From NCBI GenBank assembly GCA_035294125.1, contig DATGLM010000011.1, forward strand, positions 1-64,000: a DNA stretch of 64,000 nt. Reading direction: 5' to 3'. The position numbers and the translations under genes were made by a program. The first letter of the stretch is position 1. Every line of letters begins with the position of its first letter. Below the pieces are notes generated by a model. It saw nothing but the letters and a program-made list of their open reading frames with translations. It was not told the origin of the DNA and searched no databases. Below are positions 17,670 through 25,760 of the stretch, in pieces. This DNA is from CADDYT01 sp035294125 (GTDB taxonomy: Bacteria > Chloroflexota > Ktedonobacteria > Ktedonobacterales > Ktedonobacteraceae).

Positions 17670-19637
17670 ATGGCCGATCTAGTCAATACAACACTCGGTT
17701 CTTGCACTCTGTTAAAACTTCTGAGCAAAGGCGGTATGGGAGAGATCTATCTGGCGCGACAGCCATTACTTGATCGCACTGTTGCTGTGAAAGTCATTCG
17801 CGCAGACAGCAGCCAGAATACAAGCGCCGTCAAACGTTTTGAGCACGAGGCCAGGGCGCTGGCAGCATTAGAACACCCGCATATTGTGCCTCTCTACGAG
17901 TATGGTTATCAAAATGGGATTGCGTATTTCGTCATGCCTTACATTTCCGGCGGTACCTTGCGCGAACGAGTACAACAGGGCGCGCTATCGCCAGCAGTCG
18001 CTGTACAGTTTCTGGGGCAGCTAGCTACCGCGCTGGACTTTGCCCATCAGCGATCTATTGTGCATAGGGATATTAAACCCGCAAATGTCCTGTTGTGGAG
18101 TGACGATTGGTTGTTGCTCAGTGATTTTGGTGTTGCGAAGTTGATAGTTGGCATAACACAATCCACTGGTAGTCACGTGGGTACACCCCTGTATATGGCT
18201 CCTGAACAATGGACCGGGCGCAGGGTGAGCGCGCAAACCGATATTTACGCTCTGGGTATAATGCTCTACGAATTGCTTACAGGAGCGCCCCCTTTTAGAG
18301 GGAATGATTGGGGGAGCATCATGCACCAGCATTTGCAAAATAGTCCTCCGTCTATCCGCGCACACTATCCAGATGTTCCACAGGCGCTCGAACAGGTTGT
18401 CTTCCGGGCGATAGCCAGGGAACCTGCTCAGCGTTTCCAGACGGCTACAGAGTTTGCGCTTGCTGCTCAACAAGCGCTGGAAGAGAAAAACTCTCTCCCA
18501 GCACAACCGGCTTCGGCCTTGCCTGTATCACCCATTTTCCAGGGCATGCCGTCGAACTGGCGCGCAGATCCTTTTGCGGTTCCCCCTGCACTCGATCCTC
18601 GCAACGTTCGCACCGTCCAAACAGGTCAAAATGATGACACGAAGGTACAATCGGTGCTGGTGACAACCGCGCAAGCAGGAGAGGAAGCAACTGTAGCAGG
18701 TATATCGGCTTACTCTACCCGGAAAGCCAGCCAGGTTGATTCACCGCGTCAGTGGGTGCATATTCCTCTCATGACGACCGCGTGGAAAAGTCTACCGGGA
18801 GCTATAGACACCATAGCCTTTTTACCCGAAACGAATAAAATTATCTCAAGTATCCTCAATACAGTCTTTCTCTGGGAGGTGGGAAACCCACATCCAGTAG
18901 CGCAGTTAGCGGGCCATACACGTACCATCTGGTCGCTGGTTATTACCTCTGATGGTCGGCTGCTCGCTTCAGGGTCATGGGACCGCAGTATCCGCCTCTG
19001 GGATGTCACGCAGGGCCAGCTCAAGCGTACACTGATAGGACATACCGATCTCGTACTGGCTCTTACACTCGCTATGAGTGATCGTATGTTAGTCTCAGCT
19101 TCGCGCGATGGTACGCTTCGCTGCTGGGAATTGCCGGGAGGCCGCCAGCTACGCAGTATCCGGCATTTCGGAGGGCCAATCTGGTCGCTGGCGACATTAC
19201 CGTCAGATGATTTGATTGTTGCGGGGGCTGAGGATGGCCGCGTGGGGTTGTGGAGTCTGAAAGATGGACAGGCGCTCTGGAGTCTCGCTCTCGGCGATGT
19301 TGGACGAGTGCATCGCTTGCTGATCCTTGACATGCAACAGGTACTTTGCATGACAGAGAAAGGTATGCTGGCTCTAGTAGACCTCTCTACAGGAACTGTC
19401 CAGAGACACCTTGTACCGCCGACTGCGTCAATGGACAATGCTATCGTACTTGATCACGAAATTATCTATGCGGATACAAGCGGCATGCTGTACCGCTGGA
19501 ACATCGAAAGCGGAGTCCATCACCTCGCCATTCGCGCGCACACACGCCGCATTCTTGCGATGGCGGTACAACCGGCATCAGGCGTAGTCGCTACCGGCGG
19601 TGAGGATCGCACGATGAAACTCTGGCGTTTCCTGTAG
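17670..19637 (+). CDS. Serine/threonine protein kinase with WD40 propeller
   Basis: 655 aa. PknB-type kinase domain at residues 10-270: glycine loop KGGMGEIYLA, lysine in VAVKVI, catalytic HRDIKPANVLL, SDFGVAKL, the GTPLYMAPEQ segment and the DIYALGIMLYELLTG helix. A linker (270-360) leads to WD40 blades (about 360-655) such as LLASGSWDRSIRLWDV, MLVSASRDGTLRCWEL and VVATGGEDRTMKLWRF. No transmembrane segment, so cytoplasmic. ATG at 17670 with GAGGAGG is chosen over a start at 17643. Divergent from the DUF4126-SPFH cluster, which may be its target, though that is only inference from position. Confidence 0.92.
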   Translation: MADLVNTTLGSCTLLKLLSKGGMGEIYLARQPLLDRTVAVKVIRADSSQNTSAVKRFEHEARALAALEHPHIVPLYEYGYQNGIAYFVMPYISGGTLRERVQQGALSPAVAVQFLGQLATALDFAHQRSIVHRDIKPANVLLWSDDWLLLSDFGVAKLIVGITQSTGSHVGTPLYMAPEQWTGRRVSAQTDIYALGIMLYELLTGAPPFRGNDWGSIMHQHLQNSPPSIRAHYPDVPQALEQVVFRAIAREPAQRFQTATEFALAAQQALEEKNSLPAQPASALPVSPIFQGMPSNWRADPFAVPPALDPRNVRTVQTGQNDDTKVQSVLVTTAQAGEEATVAGISAYSTRKASQVDSPRQWVHIPLMTTAWKSLPGAIDTIAFLPETNKIISSILNTVFLWEVGNPHPVAQLAGHTRTIWSLVITSDGRLLASGSWDRSIRLWDVTQGQLKRTLIGHTDLVLALTLAMSDRMLVSASRDGTLRCWELPGGRQLRSIRHFGGPIWSLATLPSDDLIVAGAEDGRVGLWSLKDGQALWSLALGDVGRVHRLLILDMQQVLCMTEKGMLALVDLSTGTVQRHLVPPTASMDNAIVLDHEIIYADTSGMLYRWNIESGVHHLAIRAHTRRILAMAVQPASGVVATGGEDRTMKLWRFL

Positions 19638-19802
19638 GCTGTTGTAGAGCGGCATGAACGCTACAAGAGCCGTTTTGCCAGCTCTGACAATTTGTCGAAG
19701 GGGTGCCAGAAGGTGATGAAGGCGCGTGCGACTCCCAGCTTTCGCCACCGCCAGCATAGCAGCCCAGTCTCCCGTCGGCCTGATATTCACCGCGATACGC
19801 AT
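19578..19802 (-). pseudogene. Small reading frame with strong ribosome-binding site, possible gene remnant
   Basis: 74 codons. AAGGAGG lies 8 bp before the ATG at 19802, unusually strong for a chance frame. The first 22 residues (MRIAVNIRPTGDWAAMLAV and following) look like the start of a luciferase-like flavin oxidoreductase. After that, the neighbouring frame gives more protein-like residues (AFITFWHPFDKLSEL), suggesting a frameshift. The 3' end overlaps the kinase gene by 60 bp in antisense. I read it as a decayed fragment; a small real peptide is the alternative. Confidence 0.35.
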
Positions 19803-19903
19803 AGCGATACCCTCCTTGTGGTCAGTTAGAAATGCTTACCTGGACAGTATAACTTACTATTCCTGTCATCTTGTGTCATATAATGCGTAGTTGATTTGCC
19901 ATG

Positions 19904-19970
19904 AAAAACTGGCCCGGACGTGTCATTCTTCGCCGCGCTCAGTCAGAATGACACGTCCGGGCCAGTTTTT
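19904..19970. repeat. Perfect 26-bp-arm palindrome, GTCATTCT-core family
   Basis: Arms 19904-19929 and 19945-19970 are exact reverse complements around a 15-nt loop. Each arm ends in an A or T run, so it could terminate transcripts from either side. It carries the TGTCATTCT/AGAATGACA core seen in other palindromes here. The rest of 19803-20310 has no supported gene. Confidence 0.6.
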
Positions 19971-20141
19971 ACGGATGCCGTTAGCGCAAAGAGGGAATAA
20001 ATCTCGCTGCTCAATGTTTGTAGTGAGTGTCGCCGGGAAAAGGGAGGAGATCTCGCTTCCTCTTTTTTTTCGCAGAGAACAGGAGCGCTACACCGCCTGA
20101 TCCACAGCAGGTAGCCGATGCTGTTCTAAGAGGAATATACA

Positions 20142-20160
20142 ATATGACGTTACGTCATAT
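20142..20160. promoter_or_regulatory. Short palindrome ATATGACG-TTA-CGTCATAT upstream of the phosphatase
   Basis: Perfect 8-bp arms, about 150 bp before the metallophosphatase start. The shape suits a dimeric repressor operator, but no promoter elements could be fixed around it. Confidence 0.3.
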
Positions 20161-20310
20161 GCAAGTCTTTTCGGACGTATTTTAGCATAGAATGGCTGAG
20201 AGTCCTTTTGGTGTGATATTCTTTTTTGTGAGGGGACAGGGACCAGAAGACCTTTACGGCAGATGACCGGGAGATGTGGAAGCATCTCTCAAGTGGAAAG
20301 CTGAGGGCAT

Positions 20311-21384
20311 ATGAGCAGCCAGAACTTATCAGAAAATCCAGCCAGCTCGCTTGAAGCGCTCAGTGAATTTGCCGGGCGAGATCACCATGAGGCACCGGAG
20401 ACCTATCGAGCGGCGCTTGAAGCTGTTGTTGATGTGCTATCTCAGCAAGACATTGTACCCCGCCTGTCTAATTTACCCACCATCATCATTCCTGATTTGC
20501 ATGCCCGCAGAACAATGCTCACTGATATTCTTAGTGCTCCGATTGGCGCGGGCTCTTCTACCGGTGAACAGGTCTTTGGACTCTTGCAAAAGGGACTCAT
20601 CAATGTCGTCTGCGTTGGCGATATTGTGCATTCGGAAGAACCGTCCAACTGGGTGATCAATCGAGATGGAGAATGGACACCCGCGCTGCTGGACAAAGAA
20701 ATGGTGCGTTCACTGGGAGCGGGTATCATGGTCATGTACCTGAAACTCCAATTTCCTGATCATTTCCATTGTTTGCGGGGCAATCACGATGACATGGTCA
20801 TGGAATTTGGGCCATTCAGGAAGTTCGTAGGGTTACGTCGGGATGAGCAGGATGAAGTGGTAGTCGTTGAGGGACGTCCCGTCTTAACCGGCGACAAAGG
20901 GGAATCGGAGCTTGTCAGAGACTGGGTGCTGACCAGAGAAGGGTGGGGACAGGCGTTTTTAGATGCCTGGACGCAGTTTGAACGAGCGCTACCCCTGTTT
21001 GCGCAAGGGAGCTATTTCGTGGTCAGCCATACTCTCCCCCGCATCCCTCTATCGGAAGCTGCTCTTCATGATCCCGGCAAACCACGAGAGGTAACCTCAG
21101 AGCTGACGCAGCGCAGAGGGGTTAACGGTGACTCTATTGTCAGAACGCTGGAAAATCTGGGCATCAAAAGCATCATCCAACGCTGGTTTTACGGTCATAC
21201 CCCTGTCTCCGCAGAGAAAAATGGCGGCAAATATGAAGAAGGCCTGGATGGCCTCTTAATCCGCCTCAATAACCCGAAGAACTACGTCTTTGCCTATGTC
21301 CCGGCCTCGGACGATGAACGACGTTTTGATCCTATCAGAGATGTGTATATCAAATCACCGGCAGAGGAGCATTTTCATCTATGA
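20311..21384 (+). CDS. Calcineurin-like metallophosphatase
   Basis: 357 aa. The metal-binding motifs of the PPP/MPP superfamily are in order: PDLHARR (D-x-H) near residue 57, GDIVH near 102, GNHDD near 156, a His in SHTLPR near 230 and GHTP near 297. Cytoplasmic, no signal peptide. It differs from the short Ap4A hydrolase type by an insert between GNHD and the last His. Substrate (phosphoprotein, dinucleotide or other) is unknown. ATG start with GAGGG upstream. In a genome rich in Ser/Thr kinases a phosphoprotein role is possible but is only a guess. Confidence 0.85.
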   Translation: MSSQNLSENPASSLEALSEFAGRDHHEAPETYRAALEAVVDVLSQQDIVPRLSNLPTIIIPDLHARRTMLTDILSAPIGAGSSTGEQVFGLLQKGLINVVCVGDIVHSEEPSNWVINRDGEWTPALLDKEMVRSLGAGIMVMYLKLQFPDHFHCLRGNHDDMVMEFGPFRKFVGLRRDEQDEVVVVEGRPVLTGDKGESELVRDWVLTREGWGQAFLDAWTQFERALPLFAQGSYFVVSHTLPRIPLSEAALHDPGKPREVTSELTQRRGVNGDSIVRTLENLGIKSIIQRWFYGHTPVSAEKNGGKYEEGLDGLLIRLNNPKNYVFAYVPASDDERRFDPIRDVYIKSPAEEHFHL

Positions 21385-21428
21385 AGATAGCAGATCAAGC
21401 TTGCTATTCCTTAAAGAAAGGAGAGAAC

Positions 21429-21506
21429 ATGGACATCAAGGCCGAATTCGCCCTGCAATTGGACACGAAGCTTTCGTTTCCTGAAAATATGAATGAAGCG
21501 AGATAA
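21429..21506 (+). CDS. Possible 25-residue small protein before the DinB gene
   Basis: ATG with AAAGGAGAG just upstream and a TAA stop 12 bp before the next start, whose own AAAGGAGG directly follows. The peptide (MDIKAEFALQLDTKL and ten further residues) has no recognised family. The two good ribosome-binding sites in series suggest a leader peptide or small partner translated with the DinB gene. Confidence 0.4.
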   Translation: MDIKAEFALQLDTKLSFPENMNEAR

Positions 21507-21518
21507 AGGAGGTTTTCG

Positions 21519-22043
21519 TTGGATACCTGGTTAGAAGACGTACTGGCTATTCTCTCTACTACTCCCGAACGCTGGCAGCTGTTGGTCAGCGTGCTTCCCG
21601 TCGATCTACTGACACGTCAACCGGTCGCAGGGGAGTGGTCGGCACTCAATTGCTTGCAGCATTTACTGGTCGCGGAGCGGGATCTCTTTCCTGCCCGCCT
21701 CCACGCTTTTCTGGTGGGGCAGAATTTTACCGCTTTCGACCCGAACCAGCAATATGCCGATATCGTTTCGCTGACTCCTGAGCAGCTGGCGACTGCGTTC
21801 GCACAATATCGCCAGGAAAACCTTGCGCTGATTAAGCAGGTGAAGGAGGACGATCTGGAACGGACGGTACAGCATCCACAGTTCGGAACAGTTACACTGG
21901 CGCAGATGCTTCACACATGGGCGGCTCACGATTTGAACCACACCGTCCAGGCCGAACGGGCGCTCATGCAGCCCTTCATGCTCGGCTGTGGCCCCTGGCG
22001 CTCATTCTATAAAGATCACGAGATCGCTGCTGCGAGGCAATGA
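21519..22043 (+). CDS. DinB/YfiT-family four-helix-bundle protein
   Basis: 174 aa. DinB_2-type helical bundle with a probable metal site: His in CLQHLLVAERD (near residue 48) and the pair in WAAHDLNHTVQ (near 136-141). Such proteins are metal-dependent hydrolases or thiol transferases of mostly unknown substrate; the domain name comes from a DNA-damage-induced gene. TTG start at 21519 with a full AAAGGAGG box. Its stop overlaps the next frame by 4 bp, but that frame is a truncated gene fused across a palindrome, so the overlap is probably not functional. Confidence 0.85.
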   Translation: MDTWLEDVLAILSTTPERWQLLVSVLPVDLLTRQPVAGEWSALNCLQHLLVAERDLFPARLHAFLVGQNFTAFDPNQQYADIVSLTPEQLATAFAQYRQENLALIKQVKEDDLERTVQHPQFGTVTLAQMLHTWAAHDLNHTVQAERALMQPFMLGCGPWRSFYKDHEIAAARQ

Positions 22044-22708
22044 ACGCGGTTGCCGTCATAATCTGGCCGTTGCGGCCAGATTATGACGGTACTTATAGAG
22101 GCATATGGTCAGGAAAGAGCTATCAGCTCTCAAGGAAGCTTGTTCATGGAGCACGGGATGATAAGCCCTGCTACTCGACAGATGCCGAAAATTCGAGTAT
22201 AATCAAGCAGGTGAATTTTACTCCTGGCCTACCAGAAGGAACAACGCCGCGCACCTGGGACTGGCCCAAACTCTTACAGGAGTTCCAGCGCGTGACCAGG
22301 CCAGACGGCGTAATCCGGGTCACGAAAGGTGATGCCGTGACCAGTGATAGCCCGGCGCTGAACCGTATTACGCAGCTTTTTGTGCAAGCGTTTTATCAAT
22401 CAGGACACCTCTTCACCCCGGAAGGGAACGGCGTAATCAACCAGCTTACGCGCCTGTTAGAGCAGCATGAGGTCCAGCAGGTGCGGACACGTGTCTATGC
22501 CCTGGAGTACCGCCCCGACACACCTGAAGGGCAGGCTTTTATGGAAGATGCAAGACACTTCGTTCGGACGATCTTGCCGTTTCTGCGCAAGTGGACTCAG
22601 GTTCCTGATGATTACGAGGAACTCTGCCAACAGGCATTGAACGAGATGCAGCAGCCGGATTTTGTCGCCATGCTGAACCAGCTTACGGCCTGGGGCCTGA
22701 AGGGGTAG
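22040..22708 (+). pseudogene. Class I SAM methyltransferase, N-terminal half missing
   Basis: The open frame has 222 codons, but only the part from about residue 55 on looks like protein of a known kind: TWDWPKLLQEFQRVTRPDGVIRV is the strand/helix region after the SAM site of methyltransferases, followed by a helical C-terminal part. The N-terminal half with the glycine-rich SAM motif is absent. The first 17 codons come from the TnsB-like palindrome at 22053-22089. I therefore call it a truncated remnant. Its stop lies 41 bp before the Tn7-like element, so its 3' end may be the element's attachment gene. Confidence 0.6.
22053..22089. repeat. Inverted pair of TnsB-type sites outside the transposon
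   Basis: Perfect 17-bp arms (22053-22069 and 22073-22089) around TTG. Each arm contains CATAATCTGGCCG, which matches the transposon-end site CATAACCTGGCCG at 12 of 13 bases. The same geometry (two inverted sites 3 bp apart) is found in the element's right end at 29707-29735. Confidence 0.75.
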
Positions 22709-22744
22709 GGAAATAGATCATAGCAGTTTATGCTGCGCGTGGCA

Positions 22745-22749
22745 AAAGG
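22745..22749. repeat. Target-site duplication, left copy (AAAGG)
   Basis: Identical to 29748-29752, directly flanking the two ends of the Tn7-like element. Five-base duplications are the rule for this family. Confidence 0.85.
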
Positions 22750-22761
22750 TGTCACTCACGG

Positions 22762-22884
22762 CATAACCTGGCCGCCAAAAACGGCATATCTTGGCCGATA
22801 AGCAGGAGCATTCACGCTCACCTACTGTTGTGTTAGTACAGCATAACCTGGCCGAGTGTGCAAAAATCGGGCATAACTTGGCCG
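22762..22884 (+). promoter_or_regulatory. Left-end TnsB-binding site array (four sites)
   Basis: Sites CATAACCTGGCCG (22762-22774), CATATCTTGGCCG (22785-22797), CATAACCTGGCCG (22842-22854) and CATAACTTGGCCG (22872-22884), all in the same direction with uneven gaps of 10, 44 and 17 bp. This is the usual layout of a Tn7-family end. A possible -10 (TATGAT, 22903-22908) follows the last site, so TnsB binding could also repress tnsAB. Confidence 0.8.
22775..22797 (+). repeat. 23-bp sequence shared by both transposon ends (left copy)
   Basis: CCAAAAACGGCATATCTTGG plus CCG, identical and in the same direction at 29697-29719. It contains one TnsB-type site. The direct rather than inverted orientation is unusual for transposon ends. 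Confidence 0.85.
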
Positions 22885-23000
22885 GGAATCCTTTTTGTGT
22901 GATATGATTTGATGGATAGGGAGAGACAGGTAACAGCTATTTTTTGAACAAATAAGCCTTCCCATACTCTTTGTGTGCTCTGCAAGAAGAGGAGTGCGCC

Positions 23001-25760
23001 GTGACGCTCAGCACAGAGGCATTTGAGCAGTGGTGTCAGCAGCTTGGCCTTTCAGACCAGGCCAAAGCGGCCATTACGCACATTCGCACTTCACCGCCGG
23101 CGCGTCATGTACAAAGTTCTGCTGGCAATGTGAGCGGAACCTACCCTTCCCTCAAAATGGGATGTGCGATCCAGTTTGAGAGCCACCGGGATGAACTGCC
23201 TTTCGTGTACCTGATGGACCATGATCCGCACGTGCTGGAGTTTTACGATCAGCCCGCCGGCCAACTTAAATTGAAGTATCGCAACCGGGATGACACGCGA
23301 AACGTGACCGCCACGCATACGCCAGATTTTTTTGTTTTGCGCGAAGATGGAGCGGGCTGGGTTGAATGCAAGATGGAAGAGAACCTGAAGCGGCAGGCGG
23401 TGAACATGCCTTTTCGCTACCAGCAGCGACCTGATGGCACCTGGTCCTGCCCACCAGGAGAAGCTGAAGCCTCGAAGTATGGTTTGACGTACCGGCTCTT
23501 TTCTTCGAGCGAGATTGATTGGACCTATTTCGAGAATCTGCGGTTTCTGGGCGATTACCTGCGCGGTTCTCCTCCCCCTGTGTCGCCGGACGTCACAGTA
23601 GCCATCCGTACCATGGTGCTGAGCCAGCCGGGGATTCGCCTGCTCAATCTGATTACGGCACTGCACCGAGGCAAGGCCGATGATATCTACCAACTCATTT
23701 TGACCCATCAACTGTATGTCGATCTGCTGGCCGTTCGCTTGACCGATTACGAGCATGTCCAGGTCTTCCTGGATCGCGAACAGGCCGAATCATATGCCAC
23801 CCTCCAACCTACTGCCACATCTCTTCCGCGCCCATCGACCCTGCGGCTGGCCATCGGAGCGCCCATCATTCTGGATGGGAAGGCATGGATCATCTTCAAT
23901 CCCGGAGCAACGGAAGTGCTGTTGCTTTCAGAGGACAAGCAGGTCATGCCTGTGCCCAATGACGCTTTTGAAGAGCTGATCCGCAGTGGACGGCTGACAG
24001 GACTCAAAGAGACAGTCGCACCGCCGAAGTATGCAGAGGGACGCGAACTGCTGGTTCAGGCAAGCCCGAAAGCGCTGGAGGAAGGGAACCGCCGGTACGC
24101 GATCATTACCGGGGCTGATCGAACGACGAAGACCCCTGCCCGCACGCTGAGGCGATGGCGAGCGCAATGGTCAGAGGCATTGGCGACCTTTGGCAATGGC
24201 CTCATCGGGCTGCTGCCACAGGTGAAGAAGCGAGGCAACCGGCGCTCCCGGTTGGATGAACGCACCGAGGCGCTGATCGATACCTTCATCGCCGAGCAGT
24301 ACGAGACGCTCAAACAGCAGTCAAAGAAGGCCGTCTTTCTCCTGCTGCAACGGGAATGCGAGCGGCGCAAGATCCCCGCTCCCGGCTACACGACGTTTCT
24401 TGCTCGCCTGAAATCGCGCCCGCTGGTCGAGCAAACCCGTCAACGCCAGGGGCCGCGGGCCGCGGCTCAAGTTGAGGAGTGGTACTGGGAATTGGAACTG
24501 ACCACGCCAAGATATGGATCGCGCCCCCTGGAAGTGGCCCACCTGGACCATACCGAACTCGACATCGAACTGGTGAGCGCGCGCACGGGACGCCCTCTGG
24601 GGCGACCCTGGGTGACGTTTCTGACGGATGCCTTTTCTCGTCGCCTACTGGCGGTGTATCTCACCTTTGATCCGCCTTCCTACCGTTCCTGTATGATGAC
24701 CTTGCGTGAGTGCGTGAGTCGCTACGGGAGACTCCCTCAAACCCTCGTCGTCGACGGAGGTCCAGACTTCCGGAGCACCTACTTTGAGACGCTGGTGACC
24801 TACTACGGGTGTGAGAAGAAGACCCGTCCTGGAGCCAAACCCCGCTATCGGTCAGTGATCGAGCGCCTGTTTGGGACGGCCAACACGCAGTTTGTCCACA
24901 ACCTGACGGGCAATACTCAGATCATGAAACAGGTCCGCCAGGTGACGAAATCTATCGCGCCGCGCGAACAAGCCGTCTGGACCCTGGGAGACCTGTACGC
25001 CTACCTGTGTATCTGGGCCTACGAGGTCTATGATCAGCAGATCCATCCGGCGTTGGGAATGAGCCCGCGTGATGCTTTCGCGATGGGCATGACGCTTGGA
25101 GGATCGCGCGAGCATCTCAAGGCGCTCTACGATGACGATTTTCGCTACGTCTCGTTAGCGAGTACGCGCAAGCAAACGGCGCAAGTCAGGTCGGGACGGG
25201 GGGTCAAGATCAATTACGTCTATTACTACGCGAAAGCCTTGGATGTGCGTGAGGTCCACAACAAGCAAGTGCCCGTGCGGTACGACCCGTTCGACCTGGG
25301 CACAGCGTATGCCTACGTGCAGGGGCGCTGGGTGCAGGCTCGCTCCGAACATTACCTGCAACTGCGCGGCCACACGGAGCGTGAACGAGAGCTTGCCAGC
25401 GCAGAACTGCACCAGCAGCATCGGAGGCACACACGCGATGCTGCGATCACGGCGAAGCGCCTGGCCGATTTTTTGGCTGACCTCTCCGGCCACGATGCCG
25501 TGCTTCGTCAGCACTGGCAAGACGCCGAAGCCCGTGATGTCTTCGCCCAGATGGAGGATTCCCAGGTGCTCGTCTCTCACTCCGAGGATCAGGAGGAGCG
25601 TGTGCCTGTGCTTACTCTCGTTCACTCGGAGTCCTCGCCTGAGCAAACCGATCCGCTTGTCCCCAAAAACAGGAACGGTCGAAAGTCGCAAGGAGCCGTG
25701 ATCATCGAGGACGATGCAGACCTGGAGGATCTCGACGAGTATGAGGAGTTTCACGAATGA
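23001..25760 (+). CDS. tnsAB: TnsA-TnsB fusion transposase
   Basis: 919 aa. Residues 1-200 are a TnsA-type endonuclease that nicks the 5' ends: E60 (IQFES), D109 (HTPDF) and the E122-x-K124 pair (WVECK). Residues about 280-900 are a TnsB-type DDE transposase, with helix-turn-helix-like DNA-binding parts before a retroviral-integrase core: D516 (HLDHTEL), D585 (VVDGGPDF) and E621 (SVIERLFG), giving D35E spacing. A Mu-type beta-barrel and an acidic C-terminal tail (the probable TnsC contact) follow. All catalytic residues are intact, so both strand cuts could be made (cut and paste). GTG at 23001 with GAGGAG is preferred over TTG at 22971. The ATG of tnsC overlaps the stop (ATGA). Confidence 0.93.
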   Translation: MTLSTEAFEQWCQQLGLSDQAKAAITHIRTSPPARHVQSSAGNVSGTYPSLKMGCAIQFESHRDELPFVYLMDHDPHVLEFYDQPAGQLKLKYRNRDDTRNVTATHTPDFFVLREDGAGWVECKMEENLKRQAVNMPFRYQQRPDGTWSCPPGEAEASKYGLTYRLFSSSEIDWTYFENLRFLGDYLRGSPPPVSPDVTVAIRTMVLSQPGIRLLNLITALHRGKADDIYQLILTHQLYVDLLAVRLTDYEHVQVFLDREQAESYATLQPTATSLPRPSTLRLAIGAPIILDGKAWIIFNPGATEVLLLSEDKQVMPVPNDAFEELIRSGRLTGLKETVAPPKYAEGRELLVQASPKALEEGNRRYAIITGADRTTKTPARTLRRWRAQWSEALATFGNGLIGLLPQVKKRGNRRSRLDERTEALIDTFIAEQYETLKQQSKKAVFLLLQRECERRKIPAPGYTTFLARLKSRPLVEQTRQRQGPRAAAQVEEWYWELELTTPRYGSRPLEVAHLDHTELDIELVSARTGRPLGRPWVTFLTDAFSRRLLAVYLTFDPPSYRSCMMTLRECVSRYGRLPQTLVVDGGPDFRSTYFETLVTYYGCEKKTRPGAKPRYRSVIERLFGTANTQFVHNLTGNTQIMKQVRQVTKSIAPREQAVWTLGDLYAYLCIWAYEVYDQQIHPALGMSPRDAFAMGMTLGGSREHLKALYDDDFRYVSLASTRKQTAQVRSGRGVKINYVYYYAKALDVREVHNKQVPVRYDPFDLGTAYAYVQGRWVQARSEHYLQLRGHTERERELASAELHQQHRRHTRDAAITAKRLADFLADLSGHDAVLRQHWQDAEARDVFAQMEDSQVLVSHSEDQEERVPVLTLVHSESSPEQTDPLVPKNRNGRKSQGAVIIEDDADLEDLDEYEEFHE

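Noticed and set aside
21446..21460. GAATTCGCCCT stretch as a possible cloning-vector junction
   Set aside because: The resemblance is short, the sequence lies within a reading frame with good ribosome-binding sites, and the flanks are ordinary chromosomal genes.
22762..22884. Repeats at the left transposon end as a possible CRISPR array
   Set aside because: Units are only about 13 bp, gaps are uneven (10, 44, 17 bp), and no cas gene is present. They fit TnsB-binding sites.
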